A stretch of DNA of 47,530 nucleotides from Vallitalea maricola (GCF_036985595.1 NZ_BTPU01000086.1:1-47530), one strand, 5' to 3'; positions 24,756-35,116 are shown, counted from the stretch's first letter. Translations and numbers: made by a program. The notes: generated by a model not told the origin, from the letters alone.

Positions 24756-26375
24756 ATGAACAAAATATATATATTTGGTCATCAAAATCCAGATACTGAT
24801 TCCATATGTTCAACAATAGCATATGAAAATTTAAAAAAGCAATTAGGTTACGATAACTACATTGCTGCTAGATTAGGAGCAATCAATAAGGAAACTGCTT
24901 TTGCTCTCAATTATTTTAATGTAGCTCAACCTATGCTCTTAAAAGGTCTTAACCCCCAAGTATCAGACCTTAATCTACCAAAAACTGTAGTTGCTCATGA
25001 AACAGATACTGTTAAACAAACTTTAGAAAAAATCATAAGTAAGATAGGACGTTCAATTCCTGTAGTAGATGAAAATGAAAGGTTAATAGGCATAGTGTCT
25101 ATCTCTGACATAGTTCCCCCGTACTTGGAGATGACTAGTAAAACTGTCCTAAAAGATTTAAACACTCCCTTTAAAAATATAATGACAGAATTAAAAGCAG
25201 AGATTTTGATGGGAAAATATCAACACAATAATATTATGGGAAATGTTTATTTAGCCTCTGATTTAACTGGGGACATAGAGTTGACACAAGATGATATAGT
25301 TATAGCTGACCGTAAAACAGACATTATTAAGAAATATGAAACCAATGGATGCTGTATGATATTAGGAAATTATAATGAAAATGACAGAATTAATGGTAGA
25401 GATTCGTATGAAGGAGTTATATTAACTACTAAATACAGTGTCTATGAAATAGTAAAATTAATTGGGTACAGCGTACCTATAAAGACTATGGTAAGAAAAG
25501 AAGCACTAGAATATTTTGTTACTTATGAAACAATAGATGATGTCAAAAACAATATGCTGACCTCAAGACATATGAGATTCCCGGTTGTTGACGAATTTGG
25601 ATTCATAAAAGGTATGATTTCAAGAAGTAACTTAATAGATATTAACAGGAAAAAAGCTATATTGATGGACCATAATGAAAAGAATCAATCAATAGAAGGT
25701 ATTGAAGAAACTGAAATTGTTGAAGTTATTGATCATCATAGAGTAGCTAATGTTCAAACAATGGCGCCACTGTATTTTAGGATAGAGCCATTAGGATGTA
25801 CATGTACTATAGTTGCTAAGATGTATGAAGAAAACAATGTCACCATAACAAAAGAAATGGCAGGTATTATGTTGAGTGCAATAATATCTGATACATTATT
25901 GTTTAAATCTCCAACAAGTACAAAAGAAGATAGAAGAATAGGTGAAAAATTAAGTAAAATAGCTGGGGTGGACCTTAATAAATATGGAATGAAATTGATA
26001 ACAGCAGGTTCTTCATTAAGCGAAGAAACTCCAGAAAATATTATTAACAATGATATGAAGAAATTCATGTTTGGTAAATATAAAGTTATGATATCACAGA
26101 TAAATACTGGGGATTTTGCAGGGTTTTATACTATATTCAATGATATATCCGGTGAGATGAACAAAATATGTGACGTGGAAAATATTGACCTAGCAGTATT
26201 AATGATTACTGATATTGTTGTAGGAGGTACCGAAATCCTTGCTGTAGGAAAAGAAAGGTGGATAGCTGAAAATGCCTTTAACATGGATAAGGAAGACATC
26301 AGTATATTCTTACCTAATGTGTTCTCTAGAAAAAAACAAGTAGTACCTATGCTAATGAATGCGGCAAAACTATAA
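24756..26375 (+). CDS. ppaC: Manganese-dependent inorganic pyrophosphatase with CBS domains (family II)
   Basis: A 539-residue family II pyrophosphatase that splits pyrophosphate to phosphate. The DHH core is visible: GHQNPDTDS with His9, Asp13 and Asp15, then IISDT, and the name motif VIDHH with Asp326, His327 and His328. Between residues 70 and 305 lies a regulatory insert of two CBS domains (SIPVVDENERLIGIVSISDI; RFPVVDEFGFIKGMISRSNL) around a DRTGG-like middle domain. This makes it the long, nucleotide-regulated form typical of Clostridia, in which AMP/ADP inhibit and ATP or diadenosine polyphosphates activate. The C-terminal DHHA2 domain closes the active site. The next gene follows after 66 bases in the same direction. 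Confidence 0.93.
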   Translation: MNKIYIFGHQNPDTDSICSTIAYENLKKQLGYDNYIAARLGAINKETAFALNYFNVAQPMLLKGLNPQVSDLNLPKTVVAHETDTVKQTLEKIISKIGRSIPVVDENERLIGIVSISDIVPPYLEMTSKTVLKDLNTPFKNIMTELKAEILMGKYQHNNIMGNVYLASDLTGDIELTQDDIVIADRKTDIIKKYETNGCCMILGNYNENDRINGRDSYEGVILTTKYSVYEIVKLIGYSVPIKTMVRKEALEYFVTYETIDDVKNNMLTSRHMRFPVVDEFGFIKGMISRSNLIDINRKKAILMDHNEKNQSIEGIEETEIVEVIDHHRVANVQTMAPLYFRIEPLGCTCTIVAKMYEENNVTITKEMAGIMLSAIISDTLLFKSPTSTKEDRRIGEKLSKIAGVDLNKYGMKLITAGSSLSEETPENIINNDMKKFMFGKYKVMISQINTGDFAGFYTIFNDISGEMNKICDVENIDLAVLMITDIVVGGTEILAVGKERWIAENAFNMDKEDISIFLPNVFSRKKQVVPMLMNAAKL

Positions 26376-26441
26376 AAGATAACTTTATATTTATTTTGAC
26401 TTATAATCAATAACTAACATAGCAAAAGAGAGGTTTTAATC

Positions 26442-27650
26442 ATGGAAATTAACTTAAATAAACTCTTACTATCATTATCTTATACATTGGATTTTGTAGA
26501 AATGGATATATTAGGTGTTACTACTAATCATTCAAAAAGGGTAGCATATATAGCTAATACTATCGGCAAACAACTTAACATGAATGAAAAAGAAAGATTT
26601 GATTTAGTTGCCTGCTGTGTACTTCATGACAATGGGGTCGCTGAATACATGTTAAAAGAAGTCGCTACTACTAAGATCAGCAAGAGAAAACTTGTACTTG
26701 AAAATGTAAAGGAACACTGTATAATAGGTGAAGAAAACGTTACAGACTATCCATTCTTGACAGATGTCACTAATGTAATCAAATATCATCATGAAACATA
26801 CAACGGAAAAGGTTTTTTTGGAAAGGAAAAGGATGAAATACCATTGATGTCTCAATTAATATTTTTTGGAGATCGTTTAGATAATGTATTTAATCTTAGT
26901 AATACTGATTATCCTAAGGTGTGTAAAATAAATAAGTATGTAAAAGAACAATCTGGTAAACTGTTTTCGCCTATAATAGTTGATACTTTCCTGAAAGTCA
27001 GTGATAAATCAAGTTTTTGGTTAGATCTATATGATGATTTTATTTTCAATGCAATATCTAGAACCATACCTAATATTAATATGACTATGTCATGGGAAGA
27101 GTTAGAGCAGGTAACCAAGATTTTTTCCTTAATCATTGATAACAAATCAGCGTTTACGTTAAGACATTCACATGGATTAGCGGCAAAAACTGAAACCATG
27201 GGAAAATATTATAAAAAAGATAACATAGAGATATTAAAATTAAAAATAGCTGCTAATTTACATGATTTGGGTAAGTTAGCTATTAGTAATGATATAATAG
27301 ATAAGAACGGCAAATTAGATGAAACAGAGTTGTATTTAATAAAACAGCATACATATTACAGTAGAATAAGTTTATCCAATATAGATGAATTTAAGGATAT
27401 AACAGAATGGGCATGCAATCATCATGAAAAATTAGATGGTTCAGGATATCCCTTTGGTTTCACTGGTGATAAACTGGATTTTAACTCTAGACTTATTATG
27501 TGTCTTGATATATATCAAGCTTTGATGGAAGAAAGACCTTATAGAAAAGGTCTGACACATGAAAAAAGCATGTCCATCTTAAGAAATATGGTGGCTGATG
27601 GATTAATAGATGGTGGAATTGTTGAAGATATTGATATTGTATTTACATAA
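26442..27650 (+). CDS. Tandem HD-domain protein with C-terminal HD-GYP
   Basis: A 402-residue protein with two HD domains. The N-terminal one (residues 15-200) keeps CVLHDNGVAEYM and KYHHETYNGKGFFG but has a diverged signature. The C-terminal one (residues 235-400) is a good HD-GYP: HDLGK, NHHEKLDGSGYPFG and DIYQALMEERPYR. An internal duplication with one decayed half is the likely origin. The C-terminal half is expected to cleave cyclic-di-GMP or a related dinucleotide; the N-terminal half may be a sensor or dimer partner. A GAGAGG site supports the start. It may share a transcript with the pyrophosphatase and is followed by a terminator. Confidence 0.83.
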   Translation: MEINLNKLLLSLSYTLDFVEMDILGVTTNHSKRVAYIANTIGKQLNMNEKERFDLVACCVLHDNGVAEYMLKEVATTKISKRKLVLENVKEHCIIGEENVTDYPFLTDVTNVIKYHHETYNGKGFFGKEKDEIPLMSQLIFFGDRLDNVFNLSNTDYPKVCKINKYVKEQSGKLFSPIIVDTFLKVSDKSSFWLDLYDDFIFNAISRTIPNINMTMSWEELEQVTKIFSLIIDNKSAFTLRHSHGLAAKTETMGKYYKKDNIEILKLKIAANLHDLGKLAISNDIIDKNGKLDETELYLIKQHTYYSRISLSNIDEFKDITEWACNHHEKLDGSGYPFGFTGDKLDFNSRLIMCLDIYQALMEERPYRKGLTHEKSMSILRNMVADGLIDGGIVEDIDIVFT

Positions 27651-27664
27651 AAAGAGAAATAATT

Positions 27665-27702
27665 AAACCCATTTCCTACTAAGGATTTAGGGTTTTCTTT
27701 TT
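27665..27702 (+). terminator. Rho-independent terminator
   Basis: AAACCC at 27665-27670 pairs with GGGTTT at 27690-27695, followed by TCTTTTT. It lies 15 bases after the tandem-HD gene. Confidence 0.7.
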
Positions 27703-27791
27703 ATGAAGAAAATAGATTAATAATTGTTTGAAGATTAATGAAATCTTTATAACAAAAATTTTGTCACATAACTTTATATAATTACTATATA

Positions 27792-27800
27792 TGGTATAAT
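27792..27800 (+). promoter_or_regulatory. Extended -10 promoter of the helicase gene
   Basis: TGGTATAAT is an extended -10 box (TGnTATAAT), 25 bases before the start at 27825. The -35 region is poor (TTTATA at 27773-27778, 16 bases away), as is common with extended -10 promoters. Confidence 0.6.
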
Positions 27801-27824
27801 TAGTAATACCAAGGAGGAATGTTG

Positions 27825-29837
27825 ATGGGGTACGAATTAAATAATAGTCAAAAGCAGGCAGTAACTCATAATGAAGGTCCTATGATGGTTTTAGCTGGAC
27901 CTGGGTCTGGAAAGACTATGGTTATAACTCATAGAGTAATTCATCTGATAGAAGAATTAAAAGTAGATCCAAGCAATATTTTAGTAATTACATTTACAAA
28001 AGCTGCTGCGATCACTATGCAAAATAGATTTGAGAATTTATCTGATAAAAGTAATAATAAAAAAGTTCTTTTTGGTACATTTCATTCTGTATTTTTTCGT
28101 ATTTTAAAAAGCTATTACGACTTGAATGTAAGTCAGATAATAATGGAAAATAAAAAACTAGATGTATTCAAAGAAATTGTTAGACAGTTAAAAATTGAAT
28201 ATGAAGATGAAAACGAGTTCATCAATCAGGTAACTACAGAAATATCTTTAATAAAAAATGAACTGATCAATGTTAAATATTATAATGCGGTGTCTTGTTC
28301 TAACGAAGATTTCTATAAGATATATAGTCTCTATGAGGCTTATAAAAGAGAGAAGAGATCCATTGATTTTGATGATATGTTAATCAAATGCTATAACCTA
28401 TTAAGTAGAAATAGTAAAATATTAAGTTCATGGCAATCAAGATTTAGGTACATACTTATTGACGAATTCCAAGACATAAATAGAGTACAATACGAGACAA
28501 TAAAATTATTGGCTAAGCCAAATAATAATTTGTTTATTGTTGGAGACGATGACCAGTCTATATACAGTTTTAGAGGAGCCAAACCAGAGTTTTTGCTAAA
28601 CTTTCCAGAAGAATATGAAGATACAAAGAAAATAATCCTTAATAATAATTATAGGTCTACTAAAAACATAGTAAAAATAAGTAGAAGTGTAATCAAGAAC
28701 AATCAAAAGAGATATATAAAAAATATGATAACCAGTAATAAAGACGGTAACCAGCCTAGTATTATAGAAACAAAAGACATAGGGGATGAAGCAAAAACGG
28801 TTGCTGATAGTATATTGGAACTAAGTAGACAAAAGGATATACCATTATCTGAAATTGCAATTATCTATAGAACCAATATTCAATCCAGAGCGGTAATTGA
28901 TATGTTTCTTGATATGAACATACCATTCATAGTAAGGGATAAATCAGCTATTATATATGATCATTGGGTTGCAAAAGATATGATTTCATATATGAAACTT
29001 GCACTTAACATAAAAGACAAAGAAGCGTTAATAAGAATAATCAACAAACCAAAAAGATACATAAGTAAAGCTGTTCTTGAGATATCAAAAAAATATTCTG
29101 ATAACATGTGGGAAGGACTATATAAACATTCTCAGGAAAAAGAGTGGATGACTAACAGGCTGGATGAATTACAATATCAATTACAGGTAATCAAAAAAAA
29201 TCGACCTTATGATATAATAAAATATATTAGGAAAGAAATAGGCTATGATGGTTATTTGGAGAACTACGCTGCCTATAGAAAAATAGGGATTGAAGGATTA
29301 ACTGAAATCTTGAATGAAATTGGGGAAAGCACCAAAAATTTTGACACAATTGATGAATGGTTTAATCATATTGAAGAATATAGAAAGTTAATGGAAGAAA
29401 GCAATAATAATATATATAATGACTCTGTCACATTAACAACCATGCATAGTTCCAAGGGATTGGAATTTGGTATTGTTTGGATTATTGGTGCGGTTGAAGG
29501 GCTGATACCTCATGAAAAATCTAATAGAGATAAAGATATAGAAGAGGAGAGAAGATTGTTCTATGTAGGAATGACAAGAGCCAAAGAACATCTATACATA
29601 TCTTACATTAACAACAGATACGACGAACCAGCTGTCCAGTCAAGATTCTTGGATGAGATTTACGATTATTTTTCTACTAAAATTGAAGTTGGAAGTATTA
29701 TAGACCATAAAAAATTCGGTAAAGGAACAGTTACAAATCTTAACAAAAAATCTGTCACAGTAGATTTTGAAAAGAAAAAGAAGATAAAATTAAATATAAA
29801 ATTCTGTATACAAAATAATCTAATAAAATGTGAATAA
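27825..29837 (+). CDS. UvrD/PcrA-like superfamily 1 DNA helicase
   Basis: A 670-residue helicase; the ATG at 27825 follows AAGGAGG by seven bases, whereas the ATG at 27819 is too close. SF1 motifs are in order: NNSQKQAV (Q motif), AGPGSGKTM (Walker A), VITFTKAAAITMQNR (Ia), LIDEFQDIN (II), GDDDQSIYSFRGA (III), NNYRSTKNIV (IV), TMHSSKGLEF (V) and VGMTRAKEHLYIS (VI). The C-terminal 60 residues form a Tudor-like tail (IIDHKKFGKGTVTNLNKKSVTVDF), as in PcrA/UvrD where it contacts RNA polymerase. At 670 residues it is a little shorter than PcrA (about 720-740), so it may be a second, PcrA-like helicase. The role is 3'-5' DNA unwinding in repair. Confidence 0.88.
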   Translation: MGYELNNSQKQAVTHNEGPMMVLAGPGSGKTMVITHRVIHLIEELKVDPSNILVITFTKAAAITMQNRFENLSDKSNNKKVLFGTFHSVFFRILKSYYDLNVSQIIMENKKLDVFKEIVRQLKIEYEDENEFINQVTTEISLIKNELINVKYYNAVSCSNEDFYKIYSLYEAYKREKRSIDFDDMLIKCYNLLSRNSKILSSWQSRFRYILIDEFQDINRVQYETIKLLAKPNNNLFIVGDDDQSIYSFRGAKPEFLLNFPEEYEDTKKIILNNNYRSTKNIVKISRSVIKNNQKRYIKNMITSNKDGNQPSIIETKDIGDEAKTVADSILELSRQKDIPLSEIAIIYRTNIQSRAVIDMFLDMNIPFIVRDKSAIIYDHWVAKDMISYMKLALNIKDKEALIRIINKPKRYISKAVLEISKKYSDNMWEGLYKHSQEKEWMTNRLDELQYQLQVIKKNRPYDIIKYIRKEIGYDGYLENYAAYRKIGIEGLTEILNEIGESTKNFDTIDEWFNHIEEYRKLMEESNNNIYNDSVTLTTMHSSKGLEFGIVWIIGAVEGLIPHEKSNRDKDIEEERRLFYVGMTRAKEHLYISYINNRYDEPAVQSRFLDEIYDYFSTKIEVGSIIDHKKFGKGTVTNLNKKSVTVDFEKKKKIKLNIKFCIQNNLIKCE

Positions 29838-29884
29838 GTTTATAGGGTATAGATATTTATAATTTATTGATTGAGGTGTTTCTA

Positions 29885-32770
29885 ATGGACGTAATAAGAG
29901 TGGTGAATATTTATAGTATTGTTACAAGCTTAGCATGGCTATTAATTTTTATTTGTATATATTTAAAGATAGGAAGAAAAGATAAATATCTAATTTATTA
30001 TATTAAAGGAATAATTGTTTTTATCATATTTTTAGCTTTAGGTTTTGTATTCGAAGAGTTAGCCATACAAGACCGAACTTTGATAGGTATCTTATTTCTT
30101 GATATTAGTTATATTCTACTTATACTTAGTACAGAAGTATTTATAACTATTAAAGGCAGGAAAATATGGCTGTGGGCATTTATTGCTGTCATTGGGGCTA
30201 TTATTGTTACTAAATTAATTAATAGAGATTATTCAATTATTTTGAATATATATATTGGTATCCTATTATCATATATAGGATTTCTGCTACTTAAATCTAA
30301 AAAAAATCATAATCTACTGATTGGAAGCTTTTTGATTCTATGGGGGATATTCAATCTTCTATGTCCTATATTATATAAGGTTTATAATTTTGATATGACG
30401 TTATATGTAATTAACCGTATCTTCTTCATTTTTTCTGAAGCGTTATTTATAATTGCTTATATATATAAAATGAATATGGATTATAAATATGATAACGAAA
30501 ATATAAAAAATATATTTAATGCTTCTTCAGTTGGACTTGAACTCTATAATGCAAAAGCTGAATTGATTATCATTAATCCCATATGTCTTGAAATGTTTGA
30601 GATAGAAAATTATGATACTGTTATAGGTTCTAATCTATTTGATAGATTCAATATTGCTAATCGTAGTTTAGAACAATTAAAGAGTGGTAAAGATGTTAGT
30701 TTTCGAGTGGAATTTGAACTTAATCACGATAATAAAGATAATCCAATAAACAATAATATCAGGCAGAAAAAATTCTTAGAAGTTAAAATAAATATTCTAG
30801 GAATCGATAAATTACAACCAGATGGTTACTTTGTTCAGATAGAAGATATATCAGAACAAATATATTCCTCACATAAGCTGGAAAAAAGGATGAAGATGGC
30901 AGTCAGTAGTGCTAATTTATATGGATGGGATTGGGATATAAGTAACAATTATTTATATATAGCCCCCATGTTTGCTATATCATTAGGATATGATGGTGAA
31001 AAATTTAATGGAAGAGCAACTATATTTTTTAATCTTATAAAAGAAGAGGATTTAGAAATTATTAATAAAGAATTGAGAAAGCATTTTGAAAATATAGAGC
31101 AAGTTTTTATTTGTGAATGGAGAATTAAAGATGCTGCTGGTAATTACAAGTGGTACATGGGAACAGGTTCCGTAGTAGAAAGAGATGAAGATGGATTACC
31201 TCTAAGGATGGTAGGGATTAATCAATGCATAGAAAGACGTAAGCAATCTGAATTGGAATTATATAATAGTGAAAAAAGATATCGGTCATTATTCGAAACA
31301 ATGGTAAACGGGTATGCCAGACTGGAAATTCAATATGGAAATGATAATAATATTTGTGATTACAAATGTATAGAAACCAATAGTTCTTTTAATGAAATAT
31401 TAGGATTAGAAGAAATTGAAGGTAAGAAAGTCAAAGAAATCATTACACATGAAAAGTATTGGATAGCATTAATAAATGATATGCTTAAGAAAAGAAAAAA
31501 TCAAAGTAGAATTGAACAGTATTCTAGACGATTAGGTAAAATATTAGAAGTTATAATGCATAGATTCGGTGATAATCAAATCATACTAATCATTAGGGAT
31601 GTAACTAATGAGAGGAATTTGGAGAACATGGTCAGACAGACGGAAAAATTATCAGCTATTGGTCAATTGGTTGGAGGAATCGCTCATGATTTCAATAATC
31701 AATTAATGGCTATTAGTGGGGCTGTATCTATTATCAAAACTAAATACGCTGAAAGAAAGGAGTGCATGAAATACATAGATTATATTGAAAAATGTTCTAA
31801 TAATTCCGCTTCATTAGTTAATAGACTTTTAACATTCTCAAGAGAATCTGATTATAAATTAATACCTATAGATTTACATGGCATCATTAATAGTGTAGTG
31901 GAAATACTAGAAAGAAGTATTGACAAAAGGATAAGAATAGAGACATCTCTAGAAGCTGAGAATCATATGATATTAGGTGATGAAAGTCAGATTCAAAATA
32001 CATTGCTCAATATTGGAATAAATGCTAGAGATGCATTAATTAATGGTGGACAGCTTATATTTAAAACTTACAATATCATAGAATGGGATTGTGATAAGGT
32101 TGATGTTAAAGAACAAAAACCAGCAATAGTTACAATTGTTTCTGATACTGGAATAGGAATGAGTGAAGAGGTCAAGAAACATTTGTTTGAACCTTTTTAT
32201 ACTACCAAAGATATTGGTAAAGGAACGGGAATGGGTTTAGCTATGGCTTTTGGAGTTATTAAAAATCATGGGGGATGTATTAGCGTTAATTCTGTTATCA
32301 ATGTTGGGACAGATTTCACTATAAAATTACCAATATTGAATGAGGAAGGATATACATCTGTAGATGAAGAGGAAAGATTGATAAAAGGTGTAGAAAAGAT
32401 TTTGGTTGTTGATGATGAGGAGATAATCAGGGATTTATTACAGGAAATGATTGAGATGTTAGGTTATGAGGTAATTACTTATGGTGATGGTTTTGAAGCT
32501 ATTAGATATTATAAAAATCATGTAAGTGATATTAATCTGGTTTTATTGGATGTTGTTATGCCTAATATTAGTGGAAAAGAGTTAGTGAATGAATTTTATA
32601 GTATTAATAAGGATGTTAGAGTTGGATTTTTATCAGGATTTGGTTTTGAAAAGATGGATAAGGGGATAACTGATAGGATAGTTGGATTTATCAACAAGCC
32701 GATTAATATTGAGGAGTTATCGTTGAAAATTAGGGAGATGTTGGATCAGCATAAAAGAATAGAGAAGTAA
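29885..32770 (+). CDS. Hybrid sensor histidine kinase with PAS domains and receiver domain
   Basis: A 961-residue membrane sensor. The ATG at 29885 follows GAGGTG by six bases. Residues 1-205 hold about seven hydrophobic helices; three PAS-type regions follow at roughly 210-330, 335-455 (ending WRIKDAAGNYKWYMGTGSVV) and 460-575. The kinase core has His601 in LVGGIAHDFNNQL, the N box NIGINARDALINGG, the G1 box SDTGIGM and the G2/F region FYTTKDIGKGTGMGLA. The C-terminal receiver domain (ILVVDDEEIIRDLL) has phospho-acceptor Asp889 in LLDVVMP and the lysine in FINKPI. With no separate response regulator or output domain beside it, its target is elsewhere. A 47-base gap follows the helicase gene. 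The signal is unknown. Confidence 0.88.
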   Translation: MDVIRVVNIYSIVTSLAWLLIFICIYLKIGRKDKYLIYYIKGIIVFIIFLALGFVFEELAIQDRTLIGILFLDISYILLILSTEVFITIKGRKIWLWAFIAVIGAIIVTKLINRDYSIILNIYIGILLSYIGFLLLKSKKNHNLLIGSFLILWGIFNLLCPILYKVYNFDMTLYVINRIFFIFSEALFIIAYIYKMNMDYKYDNENIKNIFNASSVGLELYNAKAELIIINPICLEMFEIENYDTVIGSNLFDRFNIANRSLEQLKSGKDVSFRVEFELNHDNKDNPINNNIRQKKFLEVKINILGIDKLQPDGYFVQIEDISEQIYSSHKLEKRMKMAVSSANLYGWDWDISNNYLYIAPMFAISLGYDGEKFNGRATIFFNLIKEEDLEIINKELRKHFENIEQVFICEWRIKDAAGNYKWYMGTGSVVERDEDGLPLRMVGINQCIERRKQSELELYNSEKRYRSLFETMVNGYARLEIQYGNDNNICDYKCIETNSSFNEILGLEEIEGKKVKEIITHEKYWIALINDMLKKRKNQSRIEQYSRRLGKILEVIMHRFGDNQIILIIRDVTNERNLENMVRQTEKLSAIGQLVGGIAHDFNNQLMAISGAVSIIKTKYAERKECMKYIDYIEKCSNNSASLVNRLLTFSRESDYKLIPIDLHGIINSVVEILERSIDKRIRIETSLEAENHMILGDESQIQNTLLNIGINARDALINGGQLIFKTYNIIEWDCDKVDVKEQKPAIVTIVSDTGIGMSEEVKKHLFEPFYTTKDIGKGTGMGLAMAFGVIKNHGGCISVNSVINVGTDFTIKLPILNEEGYTSVDEEERLIKGVEKILVVDDEEIIRDLLQEMIEMLGYEVITYGDGFEAIRYYKNHVSDINLVLLDVVMPNISGKELVNEFYSINKDVRVGFLSGFGFEKMDKGITDRIVGFINKPINIEELSLKIREMLDQHKRIEK

Positions 32771-32840
32771 GAGAGTTGGACAACGAGTATACTGATTGTA
32801 GTGGCGATCTTGAGTTAGTATAGATTGAGTAGAAATTAAA

Positions 32841-32880
32841 AATGGATTATGTGAGAGGTTGGGTTCTCGCATAATCCATT
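32841..32880. terminator. Strong bidirectional terminator between histidine kinase and YesL-like gene
   Basis: AATGGATTATGTGAGAG at 32841-32857 pairs with TTCTCGCATAATCCATT at 32864-32880 over about 15 pairs with a short loop. It is followed by TTTTTAATTT on the minus strand and ATAATTTTA on the plus strand. Both converging genes (ending at 32770 and 32887) can use it. Confidence 0.8.
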
Positions 32881-32886
32881 ATAATT

Positions 32887-33504
32887 TTACCATACTGTTG
32901 TGTCGTATTGTATTAATATTCTTTTTGTTATCAACCTTGATAATAGGTAGCATTGAATAGGTGCTAAGATGATTATTAGTAGTACGTTGTTTATCATGTA
33001 AAGTAGAGCTAATAGTGCTACTGTTATGATAACAGCTAATAGTGTTGATGGTAAGTGTTTATTAGCAAGTATAAAAGAATATTTAAATAGTTTCTTTATA
33101 CCCAATTTTGATGTAGACATAAGAGGGAATATATATAAAGTTATAAATAATAATTCAATAGTCAAGCTAAAATAAACTGGCAATAACCAAGGTATGTCAA
33201 GAACACCTTTGGTAATAGAAGTTATGTTGAAAAACATTAATGTGTATAATGCAACTAGTATTAACCATACTAGAGTGGATTTAAGGAATTTGTTTTTGAG
33301 TGCTTTGAAAAATGTCTTGTATACGTATCCTTCATCTTTTACTAGGTTATAATATACACTGGTGTATAGAGCGGTTGTTACAGCACCTATAGTTACTCCG
33401 AAACCTAGTAAAGAAATAAATGTCCATAAAAGACCTAATACCATAATATCAAAAACTAGACTTCCAATTCTTTGAAACGGTCCATCAATATTAAAAAAGT
33501 TCAT
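32887..33504 (-). CDS. YesL-like membrane protein (DUF624)
   Basis: A 205-residue protein with about five hydrophobic helices, starting MNFFNIDGPFQRIGSLVFDIMVLGLLW. This opening (xxxGPFxRxGxxxxDLxxLNLLW) is characteristic of the DUF624/YesL family, which is found next to carbohydrate-use genes in Bacillota. Its molecular role is unknown. GAGGGAT upstream supports the ATG at 33504. It lies downstream of the GH4 glycosidase in the same direction with a 254-base gap, so it may be a late gene of that sugar locus or have its own promoter. I see no clear promoter in the gap. Confidence 0.82.
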   Translation of the reverse strand: MNFFNIDGPFQRIGSLVFDIMVLGLLWTFISLLGFGVTIGAVTTALYTSVYYNLVKDEGYVYKTFFKALKNKFLKSTLVWLILVALYTLMFFNITSITKGVLDIPWLLPVYFSLTIELLFITLYIFPLMSTSKLGIKKLFKYSFILANKHLPSTLLAVIITVALLALLYMINNVLLIIILAPIQCYLLSRLITKRILIQYDTTVW

Positions 33505-33758
33505 TATGTATCCCTCGCTTAGTATATTTTTAAAAATATTAACTCTATAATTATCATTATTGGACCAACAAGACGTGATTAGTGATACTTGTTGTTAGTA
33601 TAAAGTTATTATCAATAATATTATCATATGTATTGATGTAATTTCAATGTGTAAAATCATGTAACTTTGGAAGTTTTTTTGTATAATTTGTACATAATAT
33701 TAGTAGGATTGTTAATAATGATAGATATTTAGGTATTAGGTAAATATATTTGGTTAAT

Positions 33759-35057
33759 CTACTTAAATTCTGGGAGCCAATCTCCATGGGCTTCAATCAA
33801 ATCATCACACATATTCTTGATATCATCAATAGATAATTCACTAGAAGTATGTGGGTCAAGCATAGCTGCGTAATAGATGTATTCTTTTTTTCTAGTCAGT
33901 GCTGCTTCAACTGTCAATTGATGTACGTTGATATTGGTTTTGTTAAGAGCTGCAAGCTGTAATGGTAATTCTCCTACATAACATGGAATAACTCCAGAGC
34001 TATTAACAAGACAAGGTACTTCAACTACACAATCTGATGGCAGGTTAGGAATTAGGCCAGTATTCATGACGTTACCACCAATAGTATAAGAGATATTGGT
34101 TTCCATTGCTTCCATTATATATGAGCCGTATTCAGTAGAACGTTTATGACTAAGAGTATTGTCTTTTGTAAGTTCATCTCTTTGTTTTTCCCAGTTGGCT
34201 ATTTGCTCTACACATCTTCTTGGATATTCATCTAGAGGAATATTATATTTTTCTATAAAATGAGGATATTTGTCTTTTATGAAGTAAGGCATATATTCTG
34301 CATTATGTTCACTTGATTCTGTTACGTAGTATCCAAATTGTTTCATGATTTCTAGACGAACCATATTACCATGAGGTGTTTCAAGAGCAGCAGCTATTTT
34401 CTTGATTTCTGGATAAAGATCAACACCATTACTAGTAATTTCTAATAACCATGCCATATGATTGATACCTGCTATTTTCCATTGAAGATTCTCTTTTTCC
34501 ATACCAAGGTCCTTTAATAAATGAGGGACGCAGGCTTGAACACTGTGGCATAATCCAACTGTTTTGATACTTGTCGCTTTTGACATGGCTAATGTCAGGA
34601 TAGACATAGGATTAGTATAATTAAGAAGCCATGCTTTAGGGCAGACTTCTGCCATGTCCTCAGCAAAATCCAACATCACAGGTATTGTTCTAAGTCCTCT
34701 GAATATACCACCTATACCAAGGGTATCTCCAATAGTTTGACGAAGACCATATTTTTTGGGAATCTCGAAATCAGTTACTGTACAAGGTTTGTATCCTCCA
34801 ACCTGTATAGCATTAACTACATAATTTGCATTTCTTAGAGCCTCTTTTCTATTTTTATAACTTATGATTTCAGCTCTGTTATCGTTAATATTCTTATTTA
34901 AAGTCTTTAACATAGTTTCTGATTCAGCTAATCTTTTTTCATCAATATCATATAGAGCTATATGGGAATCTCTCAAAGCCTCTGACAGCATACAATCTCC
35001 TAATACATTTTTAGCGAATACAGTACTTCCTGCACCTAGAAAAGTGATTTTTGGCAT
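33759..35057 (-). CDS. GH4 family alpha-galactosidase/alpha-glucosidase (NAD and Mn dependent)
   Basis: A 432-residue cytoplasmic glycoside hydrolase of family 4, which cleaves glycosides by an NAD-assisted oxidation-elimination route with a divalent metal. The NAD-binding start is ITFLGAGSTVFAKN; Asn149-Pro150 lies in LLNYTNPMSI; the metal ligands are Cys170 and His200, in LCHSVQ and AGINHMAW. The CHSV form is that of MelA-type alpha-galactosidases, while other forms mark alpha-glucosidases or phospho-glycosidases. I therefore favour alpha-galactosidase, with moderate confidence. AGGAGGT supports the start. A divergent AraC regulator 135 bases away is the likely controller. Confidence 0.9.
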   Translation of the reverse strand: MPKITFLGAGSTVFAKNVLGDCMLSEALRDSHIALYDIDEKRLAESETMLKTLNKNINDNRAEIISYKNRKEALRNANYVVNAIQVGGYKPCTVTDFEIPKKYGLRQTIGDTLGIGGIFRGLRTIPVMLDFAEDMAEVCPKAWLLNYTNPMSILTLAMSKATSIKTVGLCHSVQACVPHLLKDLGMEKENLQWKIAGINHMAWLLEITSNGVDLYPEIKKIAAALETPHGNMVRLEIMKQFGYYVTESSEHNAEYMPYFIKDKYPHFIEKYNIPLDEYPRRCVEQIANWEKQRDELTKDNTLSHKRSTEYGSYIMEAMETNISYTIGGNVMNTGLIPNLPSDCVVEVPCLVNSSGVIPCYVGELPLQLAALNKTNINVHQLTVEAALTRKKEYIYYAAMLDPHTSSELSIDDIKNMCDDLIEAHGDWLPEFK

Positions 35058-35116
35058 ATTAAAACCTCCTATATAATTTATAATAATAATATAGCTGGTT
35101 TAAATAATATATTCTA

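Noticed and set aside
33541..33620. AACAAG/CTTGTT repeat as terminator of the GH4 gene.
   Set aside because: The stem is only six pairs with a long loop and no U-run on the minus strand.
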